Notes: generated by a model from the sequence alone, not told the origin. A DNA stretch of 64,000 nt from MFD09286-c1 sp963701015 (GCA_963701015.1 OY969556.1:3782001-3846000), one strand, 5' to 3'. Counted from the first letter of the stretch, positions 47,112 to 57,019 are shown. Numbers and translations are program-made.

Positions 47112-47453
47112 ATCAATCATTTTAGTATATGGTGTAATCTCAGTCAATATAGTTGCTTAATCAATTGAAAATATAGCCTGTATTTTGAACTGGTTCTGTA
47201 AATTACACAATTTTTATAATAAAGCACGATTGTAGTTACAAATTTACTTTTAATAACATAGCTGTTTCACAAAACACACAAAGAATACACAAAGTATTTT
47301 CTTGAAAAAATTAATATTAGAAATTAACACAGTCAAAATATTACAAAGTAAAAGTTATTCAAAAAGTGATATTGAAATATCAACCAAAAAAATTAATCTT
47401 ACTACCAAAGAACATTTTATTATATTTGGCTCAATTTTTTCACAGAACAAAGC
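47112..47453. other. Intergenic region, right border of the island
   Basis: About 340 bp of AT-rich DNA between divergent genes. It holds the tyrS -7 element and a short direct repeat of CACAAAG at 47277-47300. No attC-like core, tRNA or direct repeat was recognised as a border. Confidence 0.5.
47421..47428 (+). promoter_or_regulatory. Candidate tyrS promoter (-7 element)
   Basis: TATATTTG fits TAnnTTTG; the tyrS start codon is 26 bases downstream of its end. No clean -33 TTTG is visible. Confidence 0.5.
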
Positions 47454-48746
47454 ATGGATTTTTTTGAAGAGATGAAATGGCGCGGAATGGTACATGATTA
47501 CATGCCCGGCCTTGAAGAACAACTTAAAAAAGAAATGACTACGGCTTATGTTGGGATTGACCCAACGGCAGATTCATTGCATATCGGGCATTTGGTTTCG
47601 GTTATGCTTTTGAAACATTTGCAAAGGGCCGGCCATAAACCTATTGCATTAGTTGGCGGCGCTACCGGAATGATCGGTGATCCTTCGGGAAAATCGGAAG
47701 AACGGAACTTGCTTTCGTTGGAAACACTTCGCCATAACCAGGAAAGTATTAAAAAGCAGTTAAGTAAATTTCTCGATTTTACATCAGGGAAACCCAATGA
47801 AGCTGAATTGGTGAACAATTACGACTGGATGAGTGAATTTACCTTTCTCGATTTTATCCGCGATGTTGGCAAGCACATTTCAATCAATTACATGATGGCG
47901 AAAGATTCGGTTAAAAAGCGTATTACAGGCGAAAGCCGCGAAGGAATGTCGTTTACCGAATTTACTTATCAGCTGGTTCAGGGTTATGACTTTCTGTATT
48001 TATACGAAAACAAAAATTGCAAATTACAAATGGGCGGTTCGGACCAATGGGGAAATATTACTACCGGTACCGAACTTATCAGGCGTAAAACCGGCGGTGA
48101 AGCTTTTGCACTCACGTGTCCACTGATTACCAAAGCCGATGGCGGGAAATTCGGTAAAACTGAAAAAGGGAATGTTTGGCTTTCATCTGAATATACATCG
48201 CCCTATCAATTCTACCAGTTTTGGTTAAATGTATCGGATGCTGATGCTGAAAAATATATTAAAATATTTACTTTTCTTTCACCATCGGATATAGAAACTG
48301 CTATTGAAAAACATAAGACCGAACCTCATTTGCGCCATCTGCAAAAAATATTGGCAAAAGAAGTAACAATTATGGTCCATTCCGAAGATGATTACAATTC
48401 ATCCGTTGAAGCTTCGGAAATATTATTTGGAAAAGGAACAACCGATTCGCTTAAAAAATTGAAGGAATCAGATTTTTTATCAATCTTCGAAGGTGTTCCA
48501 CAATTTCAAATAAATAGCGAACTTGTTGTTAAAAAGCCTTCAATTGTAGATTTGCTAACAACTGAAACCGGTGTATTCCAAAGTAAAGGAGAACTACGCA
48601 GGTTAATTGAAGGAGGCGGGTTAAGTATAAATAAAGTAAAAATTGATTCATTGGAATACAATATTGATGAAAGTTTTCTGTTGAACAATAAATATTTACT
48701 GGTTCAAAAAGGAAAGAAAAATTATAACTTAATAATTGTAAAATAA
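47454..48746 (+). CDS. tyrS: Tyrosyl-tRNA synthetase
   Basis: A 430-residue class I synthetase. YVGIDPTADSLHIGHLV carries the HIGH signature (H43-H46). The tyrosine pocket follows (QLVQGYDFLYLY and QMGGSDQWGNITTG). The KMSKS-like loop reads KFGKTEKG. The C-terminal S4 RNA-binding domain (about 355-430) has GVFQSKGELRRLIEGGG. Length is normal. It charges tRNA-Tyr. It begins the core block right of the accessory island and is followed 11 bp later by the Wzz gene. Confidence 0.97.
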   Translation: MDFFEEMKWRGMVHDYMPGLEEQLKKEMTTAYVGIDPTADSLHIGHLVSVMLLKHLQRAGHKPIALVGGATGMIGDPSGKSEERNLLSLETLRHNQESIKKQLSKFLDFTSGKPNEAELVNNYDWMSEFTFLDFIRDVGKHISINYMMAKDSVKKRITGESREGMSFTEFTYQLVQGYDFLYLYENKNCKLQMGGSDQWGNITTGTELIRRKTGGEAFALTCPLITKADGGKFGKTEKGNVWLSSEYTSPYQFYQFWLNVSDADAEKYIKIFTFLSPSDIETAIEKHKTEPHLRHLQKILAKEVTIMVHSEDDYNSSVEASEILFGKGTTDSLKKLKESDFLSIFEGVPQFQINSELVVKKPSIVDLLTTETGVFQSKGELRRLIEGGGLSINKVKIDSLEYNIDESFLLNNKYLLVQKGKKNYNLIIVK

Positions 48747-48757
48747 ACTGCAACACA

Positions 48758-49768
48758 ATGGGAAAAAATAAAGAAAAATACGATTTTAGCGCGAATAACC
48801 TTATAGCATATGTGGCTAAAAGATTTAAAACGCTTCTTAAAATTTCAATTCTGGGAGCCTTTGTTACGGCTATTATTACCTTATTCATTCACAACCAGTA
48901 TAAATCGTCGTTTATACTATTCCCTGCATCTCCCGTAAATGTTGCCCGTTCTATTACCGATATTAATTACGGCTATGTAAAGGGCGATTTTTTGAGTGTT
49001 GGTTCCGATGAAGAAGTTGACGAACTAATGCAGGTATTAAATTCGAGCGATATAATTGTAGAGTTAATTTCGAAATTCAATTTAGCCAAACATTACAAAA
49101 TTGATCTTAATAAGAAAGGAGCTTATACCAAGTTATACAAAGCAGTTAGTTCGAATGTAAAGATAAATAAAACGGAATACACCTCGGTAAGTGTAGAAGT
49201 TTGGGACGAAGATCCAAAATTGAGTTACGATATGTCGAATGAAATTATGGATTTGGTAGATACTGTTTTTAACCGGATGCAAAAGGATAGGATAGTTAAA
49301 GCATATAATCTGGCTCAATGCGCTTACGACAGTTTATACAAGCATATTGGAATGGTACAGGACTCGTTGACCAAATTAAATAAAATGGGTTTATTAGATT
49401 ATCAGTATCAAACCCAGGAAGTCACCAAAGCCTATTATAAAGCCCTAATGGCAGGAAGAACTGACTTGGCCAATAAAATTGAAAAACAAATTAAACTGAT
49501 GGAAAATTACGGTTCACGTACCATGACATTACGTGATGAAATATCCTATACCGAAAAGAACCTGGGCGACCTAAGCGGCAAATTGACTATTGCAAAAGTG
49601 GCAATGAAAAGTAAAATATCGCCAAAATATGTTGTTACAAAACCGGGGATACCCGATTATAAATCTTATCCAAAACGAATGCTTATTGTGTTGGTTGCCG
49701 GTATATCAACATTCTTTGTTGCATTGTTTGCTTTTATAGTAATTGAAAATTTAAAGAAAGTTATTTAG
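48758..49768 (+). CDS. Wzz-type polysaccharide chain-length determinant
   Basis: A 336-residue inner-membrane protein with two membrane helices (about 33-53 and 308-330) around a long periplasmic coiled-coil domain, the PCP/Wzz plan. TKPGIPDYKSYPKRMLIVLVA is the usual proline-rich stretch before the second helix. It sets polymer length in Wzy-type synthesis. The following gene overlaps by one base and is a polymerase/ligase family member, so the two work together, perhaps for the glycan of the 13.9-25 kb locus. Confidence 0.85.
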   Translation: MGKNKEKYDFSANNLIAYVAKRFKTLLKISILGAFVTAIITLFIHNQYKSSFILFPASPVNVARSITDINYGYVKGDFLSVGSDEEVDELMQVLNSSDIIVELISKFNLAKHYKIDLNKKGAYTKLYKAVSSNVKINKTEYTSVSVEVWDEDPKLSYDMSNEIMDLVDTVFNRMQKDRIVKAYNLAQCAYDSLYKHIGMVQDSLTKLNKMGLLDYQYQTQEVTKAYYKALMAGRTDLANKIEKQIKLMENYGSRTMTLRDEISYTEKNLGDLSGKLTIAKVAMKSKISPKYVVTKPGIPDYKSYPKRMLIVLVAGISTFFVALFAFIVIENLKKVI

Positions 49769-51230
49769 TGGAATTAGATAATTCAATAAAGCAGAATGTA
49801 ATTATATTTTCTGTTTTATATATCACCCTCAACGCTATTTTAACTGTAAACGGGTTTTTCTGGCTAAATTTAATGCCTTTGTTCCTGTTGTTTGTGTATT
49901 TGCTCTTTTTTCAGCTCGAAGTCTATATATTCATTCTAATTGCATTTTTACCCATATCTGTTCCTTTAGATTCATTAATTAAGGGACTGCCTTTTGATTT
50001 GTCAATACCTGCTGAAATATTTATTGTTATTGGTACACTATTTTTAAGCTTTAAATTTTTATTAGAAAATACTTTTAATAAAAAAATTCTGGGTCACCCG
50101 GTTTCTATAGCTATTTTTATAAACCTTACCTGGATATTAATAACTTCAGTAACCAGCACATTGCCATTAGTATCATTTAAATTTTTGGCTTCGCGTATAT
50201 GGTTCGTATTTATTTTCTATTTTATATTTCTTTTAATTTTTAGAAAGTATAAAAAGTTTTACACTTTTATTTGGTGTTATACAATTCCTTTCGTTTTTGT
50301 AATTTTCTATTTCATCCATCGCCTTTCAATTTACGGGGTTGTAAACGAAATGCGGACAGCAAACTGGGTTACAAAACCTTATTTTCCCGACCATACTTCG
50401 TATGCTGCAGCAATTTCAATGTTATTGCCCGTTTTAGGCTTTGCGCTTTATATTTTACGAAAGTCGAACAATCTTCTAAGATTATTTTATCTGGCAATTT
50501 TTGTAATATTCTTTTATGGCTTAATTATGTCATATACGCGTGCTGCATGGTTTAGCTTAATTATTGCTTGTGGTTTTATAGTTCCTTTTTTCATGAAAAT
50601 AAAACTAAAGTATTCCTTACTTTCTCTTTTTGTAATAATTCTAGGTTTATATTTAACCTGGACACAAATTCAAATTTCGTTGCAGGAAAATCGCCAGCAG
50701 TCATCCACCAATATAGTTAAACATATTGAATCTGCATCAAATGTATCTTCCGATGCATCGAACCTTGAAAGGATAAACCGATGGCATTCGGCAATAAAAA
50801 TGTTTAAAGAAAAGCCTGTTTTCGGGTTTGGACCGGAACTTATTCTTTTCAATATGCCCCTTTTCAGGCAACTTCCGATAGAACTATTATAAGTACCAAT
50901 TTTGGCAACCTGGGAAATGCCCATAGTGAGTATCTCGGACCTCTTTCTGAATCTGGATTATTTGGGATGCTAAGTTTTCTAGGTATTGTACTTACCACTT
51001 TATTTACCGCATCAAAAATATTTTTCACATCAAAAAGGAAAAAAGTTAAGCTACTGGCTTTAGCTTTATTGGTAGGTTTAATCTCATACGATATTCATGG
51101 AGGAATGAACGATTTTCTCGATTTAGATAAACTTAGCTGTCTTTTTTGGGGATTTACAGCAATGATTGTTGCTTTGGATATTTACCATAACAAAACAAAG
51201 GATGAGAACCATTCGATATTTTATTACTAA
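49768..51230 (+). CDS. O-antigen ligase/polymerase family protein, one frameshift
   Basis: A GTG start overlaps the Wzz stop. About 10 membrane helices; the large periplasmic loop carries NERINRWHSAIKMFKEKP-like spacing (seen as SNLERINRWHSAIKMF). The frame breaks near 50838: one missing base in GGACCGGAAC would restore FGFGPGTYSFQYAPF and lead into NLGNAHSEYLGPLSESG, the Wzy_C signature with its histidine. The second part (50967-51230) has the last two helices. Total about 487 residues. It joins or polymerises glycan units on their lipid carrier. Confidence 0.78.
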
Positions 51231-51232
51231 TC

Positions 51233-51371
51233 CTACTTTAACACATTAACTGTCTTTAATGATTTTCAGCTTTATTTACCCCAAACCCTAAAGGGTGAAA
51301 TCTGAAAATCAAACTGTTCCCTTTAGGGGTTAAGGGTAAAAACAGTTTGGTTTTCGAATCTGTTAAAGTAG
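51233..51371. repeat. Nested palindromic MITE-like element (139 bp)
   Basis: Exact terminal inverted repeats CTACTTTAACA (51233-51243) and TGTTAAAGTAG (51361-51371). Inside lie GATTTTCAG / CTGAAAATC (51261-51269, 51302-51310) with ACCCT-AA-AGGGT in its loop, and CAAACTGTT / AACAGTTTG (51310-51318, 51341-51349) with CCCTTTAGGG in its loop. The two loop palindromes are inverse copies of each other. It lies between convergent genes and has no coding capacity. Confidence 0.75.
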
Positions 51372-51470
51372 AATTAAATTGAAGGCTATTAGTCTTTAGG
51401 TTATTAGTGAATCAGGAATTTATTTTTAGACCAATTTGCTTTAAACTGAAAGTTTAGCTAAGAATATTAT

Positions 51471-52694
51471 TTAATAAAACTCCACTCCAAGCATAGTTAT
51501 ATCATCAAAAATTGCTTTATTTCCCGATAAAATATGTTGGTCTTCGATTATATTATCAATTGTTTCTTTAATCGATAATGTATTGGATATGTGATGTTCA
51601 ATAACACTTGTTCCAAATTCTACTTCTTTGTCGTCCATCAATTCAACCAAACCATCGGTATAACACAATAGTTTTGTTTTTTCTTTAATTTTTAAAACCC
51701 CTTTTCTTATAACCGGAATTTCTTCAAGCATTCCCATACCAACGCAGCCTTCTTTCAAAAATTTCAGATTTTTACTTTCAGTTTCGTATAATATCGGGTG
51801 ATTGTGACCGGCATTAATAAATTCCAATTCGTGATTTAAATAATTATATTTTGCTACAAAAAGGGTAATAAACTTTTCTCCGTTGGCGCTTTTCATTACG
51901 CGGTCATTTAGTCGTTCAACCAATAATGGAAGAGCAATTTCACTTGTAAATAACGCCCTTAAATTAGCCTGAAAATTTGACATTAATAAAGCTGCCGAGA
52001 TACCTTTGCCTGAAACATCGGCAATACAAAAGCCTACTTCCGAAGGACTTAAATTAATAAAATCGTAATAATCACCACCAACATCAAGATGTGGATGATA
52101 AAATGCTGTTATTAAAATCTTATCGTTCTGCGGAAGTTCATTATTATTGGGAATTAGCATTGATTGCATGCGCGAAGCCAATTCAAGTTCCTTTTTAATT
52201 GCAATTTGACGCAAACTTTCCTGAAAAAGTCGCATATTTTCAATAGCAACAATAATTATATTCGATAATGTTTGAATAAAATGAAGATGTTTGATAGTAG
52301 GGCTAATTCCTTCGCCTTCTTCTTCAATATCACCAATTAATACATATGCAAGTGGCTTATTGTTGTTATAAACAGGTATTACAATGTCAAATGATTCAGC
52401 TCCGGGAATAGACTTTGAAGTAACAAAAGTTATTTCGGTATATTTCATTAAATCAGTTTCAACATTTATGTTTAACGGTTCTGTACCCGAACTTAATAAA
52501 CATTCCCATGAAACACTATTGAATTTCAAAATAACGGCTTTACCAATATTTAAATCTTCTTTCAGCAGTTTCTCATAACGTTTTAATAATTCATCCTGAG
52601 GTAAATTTTCATTAATTACCTGGGTTATAGATAATAATGCATTCAATTTGAATGCCGAAATTTTTAGACGTTCCGGAATATTTCCACTGGCCAT
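51471..52694 (-). CDS. GAF-like sensor with RsbU/SpoIIE-type PP2C phosphatase
   Basis: A 407-residue cytoplasmic protein. N-terminal GAF-like domain (about 15-160), a linking helix (LFQESLRQIAIKKELELASRM, then QSMLIP), and an intact SpoIIE domain with LDVGGDYYDF, FCIADVSGKGISAALLMS, NAGHNHPIL, LCYTDGLVE and the closing FDDITML. The metal-binding aspartates are all present. Such proteins dephosphorylate STAS-type anti-sigma antagonists in partner-switching. No STAS or kinase gene is nearby. Confidence 0.88.
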   Translation of the reverse strand: MASGNIPERLKISAFKLNALLSITQVINENLPQDELLKRYEKLLKEDLNIGKAVILKFNSVSWECLLSSGTEPLNINVETDLMKYTEITFVTSKSIPGAESFDIVIPVYNNNKPLAYVLIGDIEEEGEGISPTIKHLHFIQTLSNIIIVAIENMRLFQESLRQIAIKKELELASRMQSMLIPNNNELPQNDKILITAFYHPHLDVGGDYYDFINLSPSEVGFCIADVSGKGISAALLMSNFQANLRALFTSEIALPLLVERLNDRVMKSANGEKFITLFVAKYNYLNHELEFINAGHNHPILYETESKNLKFLKEGCVGMGMLEEIPVIRKGVLKIKEKTKLLCYTDGLVELMDDKEVEFGTSVIEHHISNTLSIKETIDNIIEDQHILSGNKAIFDDITMLGVEFY

Positions 52695-52834
52695 TGGTAA
52701 AATCAGATTTTGGATATTATAATATGGCTAATTTAGAGAATTAATATTCGATTTGCAAAATGCATTCCATTTTGTGGGCAACAAAACCTATTTTGATTGG
52801 GCAAAAATGAAAAAATTTGAAAATTGAAAATAAA

Positions 52835-52861
52835 AAACCCGGAAAATTGAAATCCGGGTTT
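52835..52861 (-). terminator. Intrinsic terminator of efp
   Basis: 9-bp stem AAACCCGGA / TCCGGGTTT (52835-52843, 52853-52861) with a 9-base loop. On the minus strand it is followed by TTTTTTATTTTC. It is 19 bp past the efp stop. Confidence 0.9.
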
Positions 52862-52880
52862 GCTGAATATTAAGCTATTA

Positions 52881-53447
52881 TTATTTTACTCTTTCACTAT
52901 AACTATTGTCACGTGTGTCAATTTTAATTTTATCGCCCTGGTTCACAAAAAGTGGTACATATATTTTTGCGCCTGTTTCAACAGTAGCTGGTTTTTGCGC
53001 AGTTGATGATGCAGTATCACCTTTTAAACCAGGTTCGGTATAAGTAACTTCAAGTGTAACAAAAGGAGGAAGTTCACAACTAAGCGGGTTTTCTGTATCA
53101 GCATGAACAACAATTTCAACATATTGACCTTCTTTCATCAATTCAGGACTTGTGATTAAATCCTTTTCCAGTGATATTTGCTCGTATGTTTCATTATGCA
53201 TAAAATGATAACCTGTATCATCCTTATATAAAAATGAATGTGGTCTGCGTTCAACTTTTGCTACATCAATCTTTTCACCAGCTGTAAAAGTATTTTCAAT
53301 AACCTTACCTGAAGTTAAACTTTTTAATTTTGTACGTACAAAGGCGCCGCCTTTCCCAGGTTTTACATGTTGAAATTGAACAATGGTATAAATGTCATTA
53401 TTGTATTCAATACAAAATCCGTTTTTAAAATCTGCCGTAGTAGCCAT
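52881..53447 (-). CDS. efp: Elongation factor P
   Basis: A 188-residue translation factor that relieves ribosome stalling at polyproline. KOW-like domain I includes HVKPGKGGAFVRTKLK with K32 at the tip that is modified in many bacteria; domains II and III (OB folds) follow, with GQYVEIVVHADTENPLSCEL and the C-terminal YVPLFVNQGDKIKIDTR. A -7-like element (53480-53487, minus strand) precedes it and a terminator follows. Confidence 0.97.
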   Translation of the reverse strand: MATTADFKNGFCIEYNNDIYTIVQFQHVKPGKGGAFVRTKLKSLTSGKVIENTFTAGEKIDVAKVERRPHSFLYKDDTGYHFMHNETYEQISLEKDLITSPELMKEGQYVEIVVHADTENPLSCELPPFVTLEVTYTEPGLKGDTASSTAQKPATVETGAKIYVPLFVNQGDKIKIDTRDNSYSERVK

Positions 53448-53598
53448 GATTGTAAATAATTTATATTTAAAAATTTGTGCAAAAATAAATTAAAACTCTA
53501 AATAGCGAAGACGTTAGTAAAAAATCTTTTAGGTAATATCAAGTTTTTTTAGTTTTGATTTATAGCCTTTTATAGAATTATTTTAAATCAATAAATTC

Positions 53599-54366
53599 TT
53601 ATTTTGTAAAAACAGGTGACGAATTTAAATCCGAATAGCTTGTCATTTCAACATAAACATGCCCAACTAACATTTCCATTGAAATTAATATAGGAATGCG
53701 GTTTTCATCATCGGTGTACCAAATATACATATCGTCCTTTGATTTGAATACCCTTCCAGGTTCTACGATAGGAGCGAATTTCATACACTTGATTTTTCCC
53801 CATTTGGTTTCTATTACTTCTTTTCCCCTATACCGCATTTCAAGTGGAAATACTTTATCTGAAAAAAAAGTATTCAATTTATAATCATCACCTTCCTTTG
53901 CTTTTGATAAATCAATTCTTCTTACATAATAGAATACTGACATCATATCTAAAATTCCTTCAGGGACTTTATGCTCGCCGCTTTTTGAAGAAGTTACAAT
54001 TAAATTTCGCTGGTTAAACTGATATTCATTATAGTAAGTGTAAGTTTTGCCTTCGTGAACATTTTGAATAGCAAAAACCGGAAGCCCGGAAGTTTTATCA
54101 AAATAACTTTCGTAAATATCTTTAACGCGAAATAATTTATCAGCCAAACCTATTGTATAAGCTGTTCCGATTAAATGATAGGTTGCATTTTCTCCCTGTT
54201 CCTTTAGTTCAAGTTTAACTCCACCTCCAATGATTGGGCCATAGCGTAGCTGATAGTTTAATATTTCTCCTCCTTTAAAAAATGTATTTGGTAAAATATT
54301 TAATTGTGAATAAATACAATTACAAGCAAATGAAAAATAAAGAAAAGTAAAAACTAACTTTCTCAT
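53599..54366 (-). CDS. DUF3108 secreted protein
   Basis: A 255-residue exported protein (signal MRKLVFTFLYFSFACNCIYS) of the DUF3108 family: FKGGEILNYQLRYGPIIGGG at the start, DIYESYFDKTSGLPVFAIQN, GILDMMSVFYYVRRIDL, and FAPIVEPGRVFKSKDDMYIW followed by WYTDDENRIPILI. It is probably a beta-rich periplasmic protein of unknown function. It starts 9 bp after the tsaB stop on the same strand, so the two are co-transcribed, a pairing often seen in Bacteroidota. Confidence 0.85.
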   Translation of the reverse strand: MRKLVFTFLYFSFACNCIYSQLNILPNTFFKGGEILNYQLRYGPIIGGGVKLELKEQGENATYHLIGTAYTIGLADKLFRVKDIYESYFDKTSGLPVFAIQNVHEGKTYTYYNEYQFNQRNLIVTSSKSGEHKVPEGILDMMSVFYYVRRIDLSKAKEGDDYKLNTFFSDKVFPLEMRYRGKEVIETKWGKIKCMKFAPIVEPGRVFKSKDDMYIWYTDDENRIPILISMEMLVGHVYVEMTSYSDLNSSPVFTK

Positions 54367-54375
54367 ATTGCAATT

Positions 54376-55092
54376 TTAACTTGAGAAGACGCTCTTTTTT
54401 GAAATTGTGGCAACAAAATCTTTTAGGTAAAAAGGCTCAAAATAGGCAAGATTTTCAAATTTCTTATTATTATATAAATCAGTAGCCCGGCTAACCATAT
54501 AACTTGCATGAGGATTGAAATTGTCAATAAAAATTGCATTCGGGTTTTGAATTACTTCTCTACATTTTTCGCTACCTCCTCCAAAAAAGACAATCTTTTT
54601 ATTTTTTAAAACATCAGTAAATGAATTTTCATCAATAATTTTAGCCGAAATTTCATTTGTAAGTTCGGCCTTTGAATTATAAAATCCACAATAAACCTCC
54701 ATCCTTCTGGCGTCTATCATAGGGCATAAAAGAAAATCAGAATTTTCGAAATTAAAATTGCGTAATTCACCAGAAAGCAATAAGCCTATTGTTAAAATTT
54801 CAAGTGTATTAATTGCTAAAAGCGGAATATTTAAAGCATAATTGATCCCTTTAGCGACAGAAACCCCAATTCTCAAACCCGTGTATGATCCAGGTCCCAT
54901 ACTTATACATAAAGCATTCAATTTATTTATATCAAATTCCTTTTGCTTTAATAACTTTTCAATTATAACAGTCAGCCCCGCTGCATGTGAGCGGTTGTCA
55001 GTAAGTTCGAGCGAACCGATAAGTTCATAACCAGAACTTAGTGCTACACTGCAGATTTTATCGGAAGTATCAATTGACAAAATATAAGCCAT
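54376..55092 (-). CDS. tsaB: tRNA threonylcarbamoyladenosine synthesis protein TsaB
   Basis: A 238-residue ASKHA-fold protein: LSIDTSDKICSVALS, RSHAAGLTVIIEKLL, and the signature SMGPGSYTGLRIGVSVAKG, then IDARRMEVYCGFY. TsaB partners TsaD and TsaE to add the t6A base at position 37 of ANN-decoding tRNAs. It overlaps nothing and is followed by DUF3108. Confidence 0.95.
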   Translation of the reverse strand: MAYILSIDTSDKICSVALSSGYELIGSLELTDNRSHAAGLTVIIEKLLKQKEFDINKLNALCISMGPGSYTGLRIGVSVAKGINYALNIPLLAINTLEILTIGLLLSGELRNFNFENSDFLLCPMIDARRMEVYCGFYNSKAELTNEISAKIIDENSFTDVLKNKKIVFFGGGSEKCREVIQNPNAIFIDNFNPHASYMVSRATDLYNNKKFENLAYFEPFYLKDFVATISKKSVFSS

Positions 55093-55227
55093 ATTTATTT
55101 TTTAATAAAAAAATTAAATTCAAAATGAAAATTAAATTCGTTACAAATATTAAAAAATTGTTCATATTAAAACCCTAACAATTTACTCAATCTTTAAAAT
55201 AGTTTATAATTTTCGGCAAAATTGAAT

Positions 55228-55968
55228 ATGCAGGAACATTCAAAAATAGTATTAATACCTGAAGTTGGTGAAATAAAAATTACCCGACGGAAACAATGCC
55301 GACGACTTTGCATTTCGGTAAATATGCAAAAAAGAGTTAGTATTAGCATTCCTCTTAGAGTAAGTTTTAGTGAAGGAGAAAAATTTTTACTTGAAAAACT
55401 TCCCTGGATAAAACAAAATATAATTAAAATTGATTCAATAACTTCAAAAAATAATATTCAATACAATGAAAATTTAAATTTATCAACCCGTTCAAGAAAA
55501 TTTGAAATTTTAAAAGAAAATAGAAATAATTTTAAATTACTTGTCAAACCCGAAAGCTACGCTATAATTTGTCCCGAAAATATTGATTTAGGATTAAGTA
55601 ATAATAAATTAATTATTTCAAGGATAATAAAAAAATGTATGCGATTTGAAGCATCAGAATATCTTCCAGTAAGAATAAAGGAATTATCTGAAAATATTGG
55701 ACTAAATGTGACCAGTGTAAGAATTAATATGGCCAGAACCCGCTGGGGAAGCTGTTCATTTAAAAATAATATTAATTTAAATGCTTCATTAATAATGCTC
55801 CCCGAAGAATTATCAGATTATGTTATGTTGCACGAACTAGCGCACATTAAGCACAAAAATCACCAACAGCAATTTTGGAATTATCTTGAGAAAATATGCC
55901 CAAATGCTAAAATTAAGGCTAAAAAACTAAGAAATTATCGGTTAAATTCCATATTTCCCAATGAATAA
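55228..55968 (+). CDS. YgjP/DUF45-type metallopeptidase
   Basis: A 246-residue protein from the ATG at 55228 (a TTG at 55222 is in frame). DUF45 signature: RINMARTRWGSCSFKNNINL, NASLIMLPEELSDYVMLHEL and the zinc site HELAHIKHKNHQQQFW (HExxH plus a downstream His). Cytoplasmic, no signal. The family (YgjP, WLM-related) is a likely zinc protease of unknown target. It is divergent from tsaB. Confidence 0.88.
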   Translation: MQEHSKIVLIPEVGEIKITRRKQCRRLCISVNMQKRVSISIPLRVSFSEGEKFLLEKLPWIKQNIIKIDSITSKNNIQYNENLNLSTRSRKFEILKENRNNFKLLVKPESYAIICPENIDLGLSNNKLIISRIIKKCMRFEASEYLPVRIKELSENIGLNVTSVRINMARTRWGSCSFKNNINLNASLIMLPEELSDYVMLHELAHIKHKNHQQQFWNYLEKICPNAKIKAKKLRNYRLNSIFPNE

Positions 55969-56055
55969 AAGGCATTCATAAAAATTATGTGATTATTTAT
56001 CATTTATACTGCATTTTATGGTCATAATATTTTGTCAGTTAAAAAAAAAATAGGA

Positions 56056-56091
56056 TTTTTGTACAACAAATTATTTTATGACTTATTTTTG
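56056..56091 (+). promoter_or_regulatory. Promoter of the small lipoprotein gene
   Basis: TATTTTTG (56084-56091) fits the -7 element and TTTTTG (56056-56061) fits the -33 TTTG with a 22-base gap, close to the Bacteroidota norm. The predicted start of transcription is about 20 bases before the ATG at 56117. Confidence 0.6.
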
Positions 56092-56116
56092 CAACGTTAT
56101 TAATTCTAAAAAACAA

Positions 56117-56353
56117 ATGAAAAAGTTATTATTGTTATCAGTTATTGCAGGTTTAATTATTACTGCATGTGGACCAAGTGCTGAAGAAATTGAAGCACAA
56201 AGAATTGCTGACTCTACCAGATTGGCTGACTCACTTGCAAAAGTACAAGCCGCACAACAGAAAGTAGCTGACTCTATCGCTGCTGCTGCTGCTGCCGATA
56301 GCGCAAAAAAAGCTGAAGAAGCTAAAGATGCTAAAAAAGGCAAAAAGAAGTAA
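56117..56353 (+). CDS. Small Ala/Lys-rich lipoprotein
   Basis: A 78-residue lipoprotein from the ATG at 56117 (an upstream in-frame ATG at 56078 precedes the promoter element). Signal MKKLLLLSVIAGLIITAC with the lipobox ITAC; the mature part is a single charged helix with heptad-like repeats (AQRIADSTRLADSLAKVQAA) ending in a KKGKKK tail. It is similar in plan to Lpp-type or coiled-coil envelope lipoproteins. Strong promoter and terminator suggest high expression as a single gene. A mirror ORF on the other strand is an artefact of the GCT/GCA repeats. Confidence 0.8.
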   Translation: MKKLLLLSVIAGLIITACGPSAEEIEAQRIADSTRLADSLAKVQAAQQKVADSIAAAAAADSAKKAEEAKDAKKGKKK

Positions 56354-56376
56354 TTCACGGTAGAACAGAAAAAAAC

Positions 56377-56405
56377 AAGGAGTGAAATTCACTCCTTTTT
56401 TTTTG
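56377..56405 (+). terminator. Intrinsic terminator of the lipoprotein gene
   Basis: Stem AAGGAGTG / CACTCCTT around a 5-base loop (56377-56397), followed by nine or more T. It lies 24 bp past the stop. Confidence 0.92.
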
Positions 56406-56440
56406 TTTATTTCCGAACGTTTAAGAATTAGGTATGCTTA

Positions 56441-57019
56441 CTAAAAGACTTTTTCATCAATTTTAACGGCATTTTCCGAAGACGAAATTTCATTCCAATT
56501 TTCACCTCTTTTAATTCTGGTAATTTGCATCTCGCTTACACAGAACATTTTAGCTATTAATTTTTGTTTTACACCTCTCTCAAGCATTGACTTAATTAAA
56601 GCTACTTCATCATGCTTTAGCTTTGAGTATGTTACAACTTTACCTTTTTTCTTTCGTTCTTCCTGAAGCCTTTTGTGCATTCGTTTGTAACTTTCACTTT
56701 TTGTAGCCCATTGTAAATTAGAATAAAAATTGTTTGATTTATTCCAATCTAAATGAATTACAACAGTTTGTTCAGGTGATTCCTTTAGGATAAACATTTC
56801 CGCGACTAACTTATGTACCAAATAATGTCGGGATTTGTTATTAATTTTCAGGCTTACAACTTTAAAGCCACCAATTTGTGAGGGATTTAGAATTTTACCA
56901 TTTTCAGCATCCTGGCAAAAGCTTCGAACTCTGCCATAATTGCTTACTTCATATAGAAAATCGGTAAAATTTATTTCTTTCCATACCTCATCTTCCAATT
57001 TTCGCAGACGACGTTGCAT
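56441..57019 (-). CDS. NUMOD4-HNH protein with C-terminal helix-turn-helix
   Basis: A 192-residue protein: NUMOD4 motif (EVWKEINFTDFLYEVSNYGR), an HNH_3-like core (LVHKLVAEMFI, then VVIHLDWNKSNNFYSNLQWA with the His and two Asn positions kept), and a C-terminal helix-turn-helix (LIKSMLERGVKQKLIAKMFC). The layout is that of homing-type endonucleases, but it is a stand-alone chromosomal gene with its own -7-like element (57054-57061). It may be a DNA-binding regulator or an active nuclease. 57020-57290 contains no gene. Confidence 0.75.
   Translation of the reverse strand: MQRRLRKLEDEVWKEINFTDFLYEVSNYGRVRSFCQDAENGKILNPSQIGGFKVVSLKINNKSRHYLVHKLVAEMFILKESPEQTVVIHLDWNKSNNFYSNLQWATKSESYKRMHKRLQEERKKKGKVVTYSKLKHDEVALIKSMLERGVKQKLIAKMFCVSEMQITRIKRGENWNEISSSENAVKIDEKVF

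Noticed and set aside
56083..56358. 91-codon minus-strand frame rich in Ala/Ser
   Set aside because: Mirror image of the Ala-rich lipoprotein gene; no start signal.
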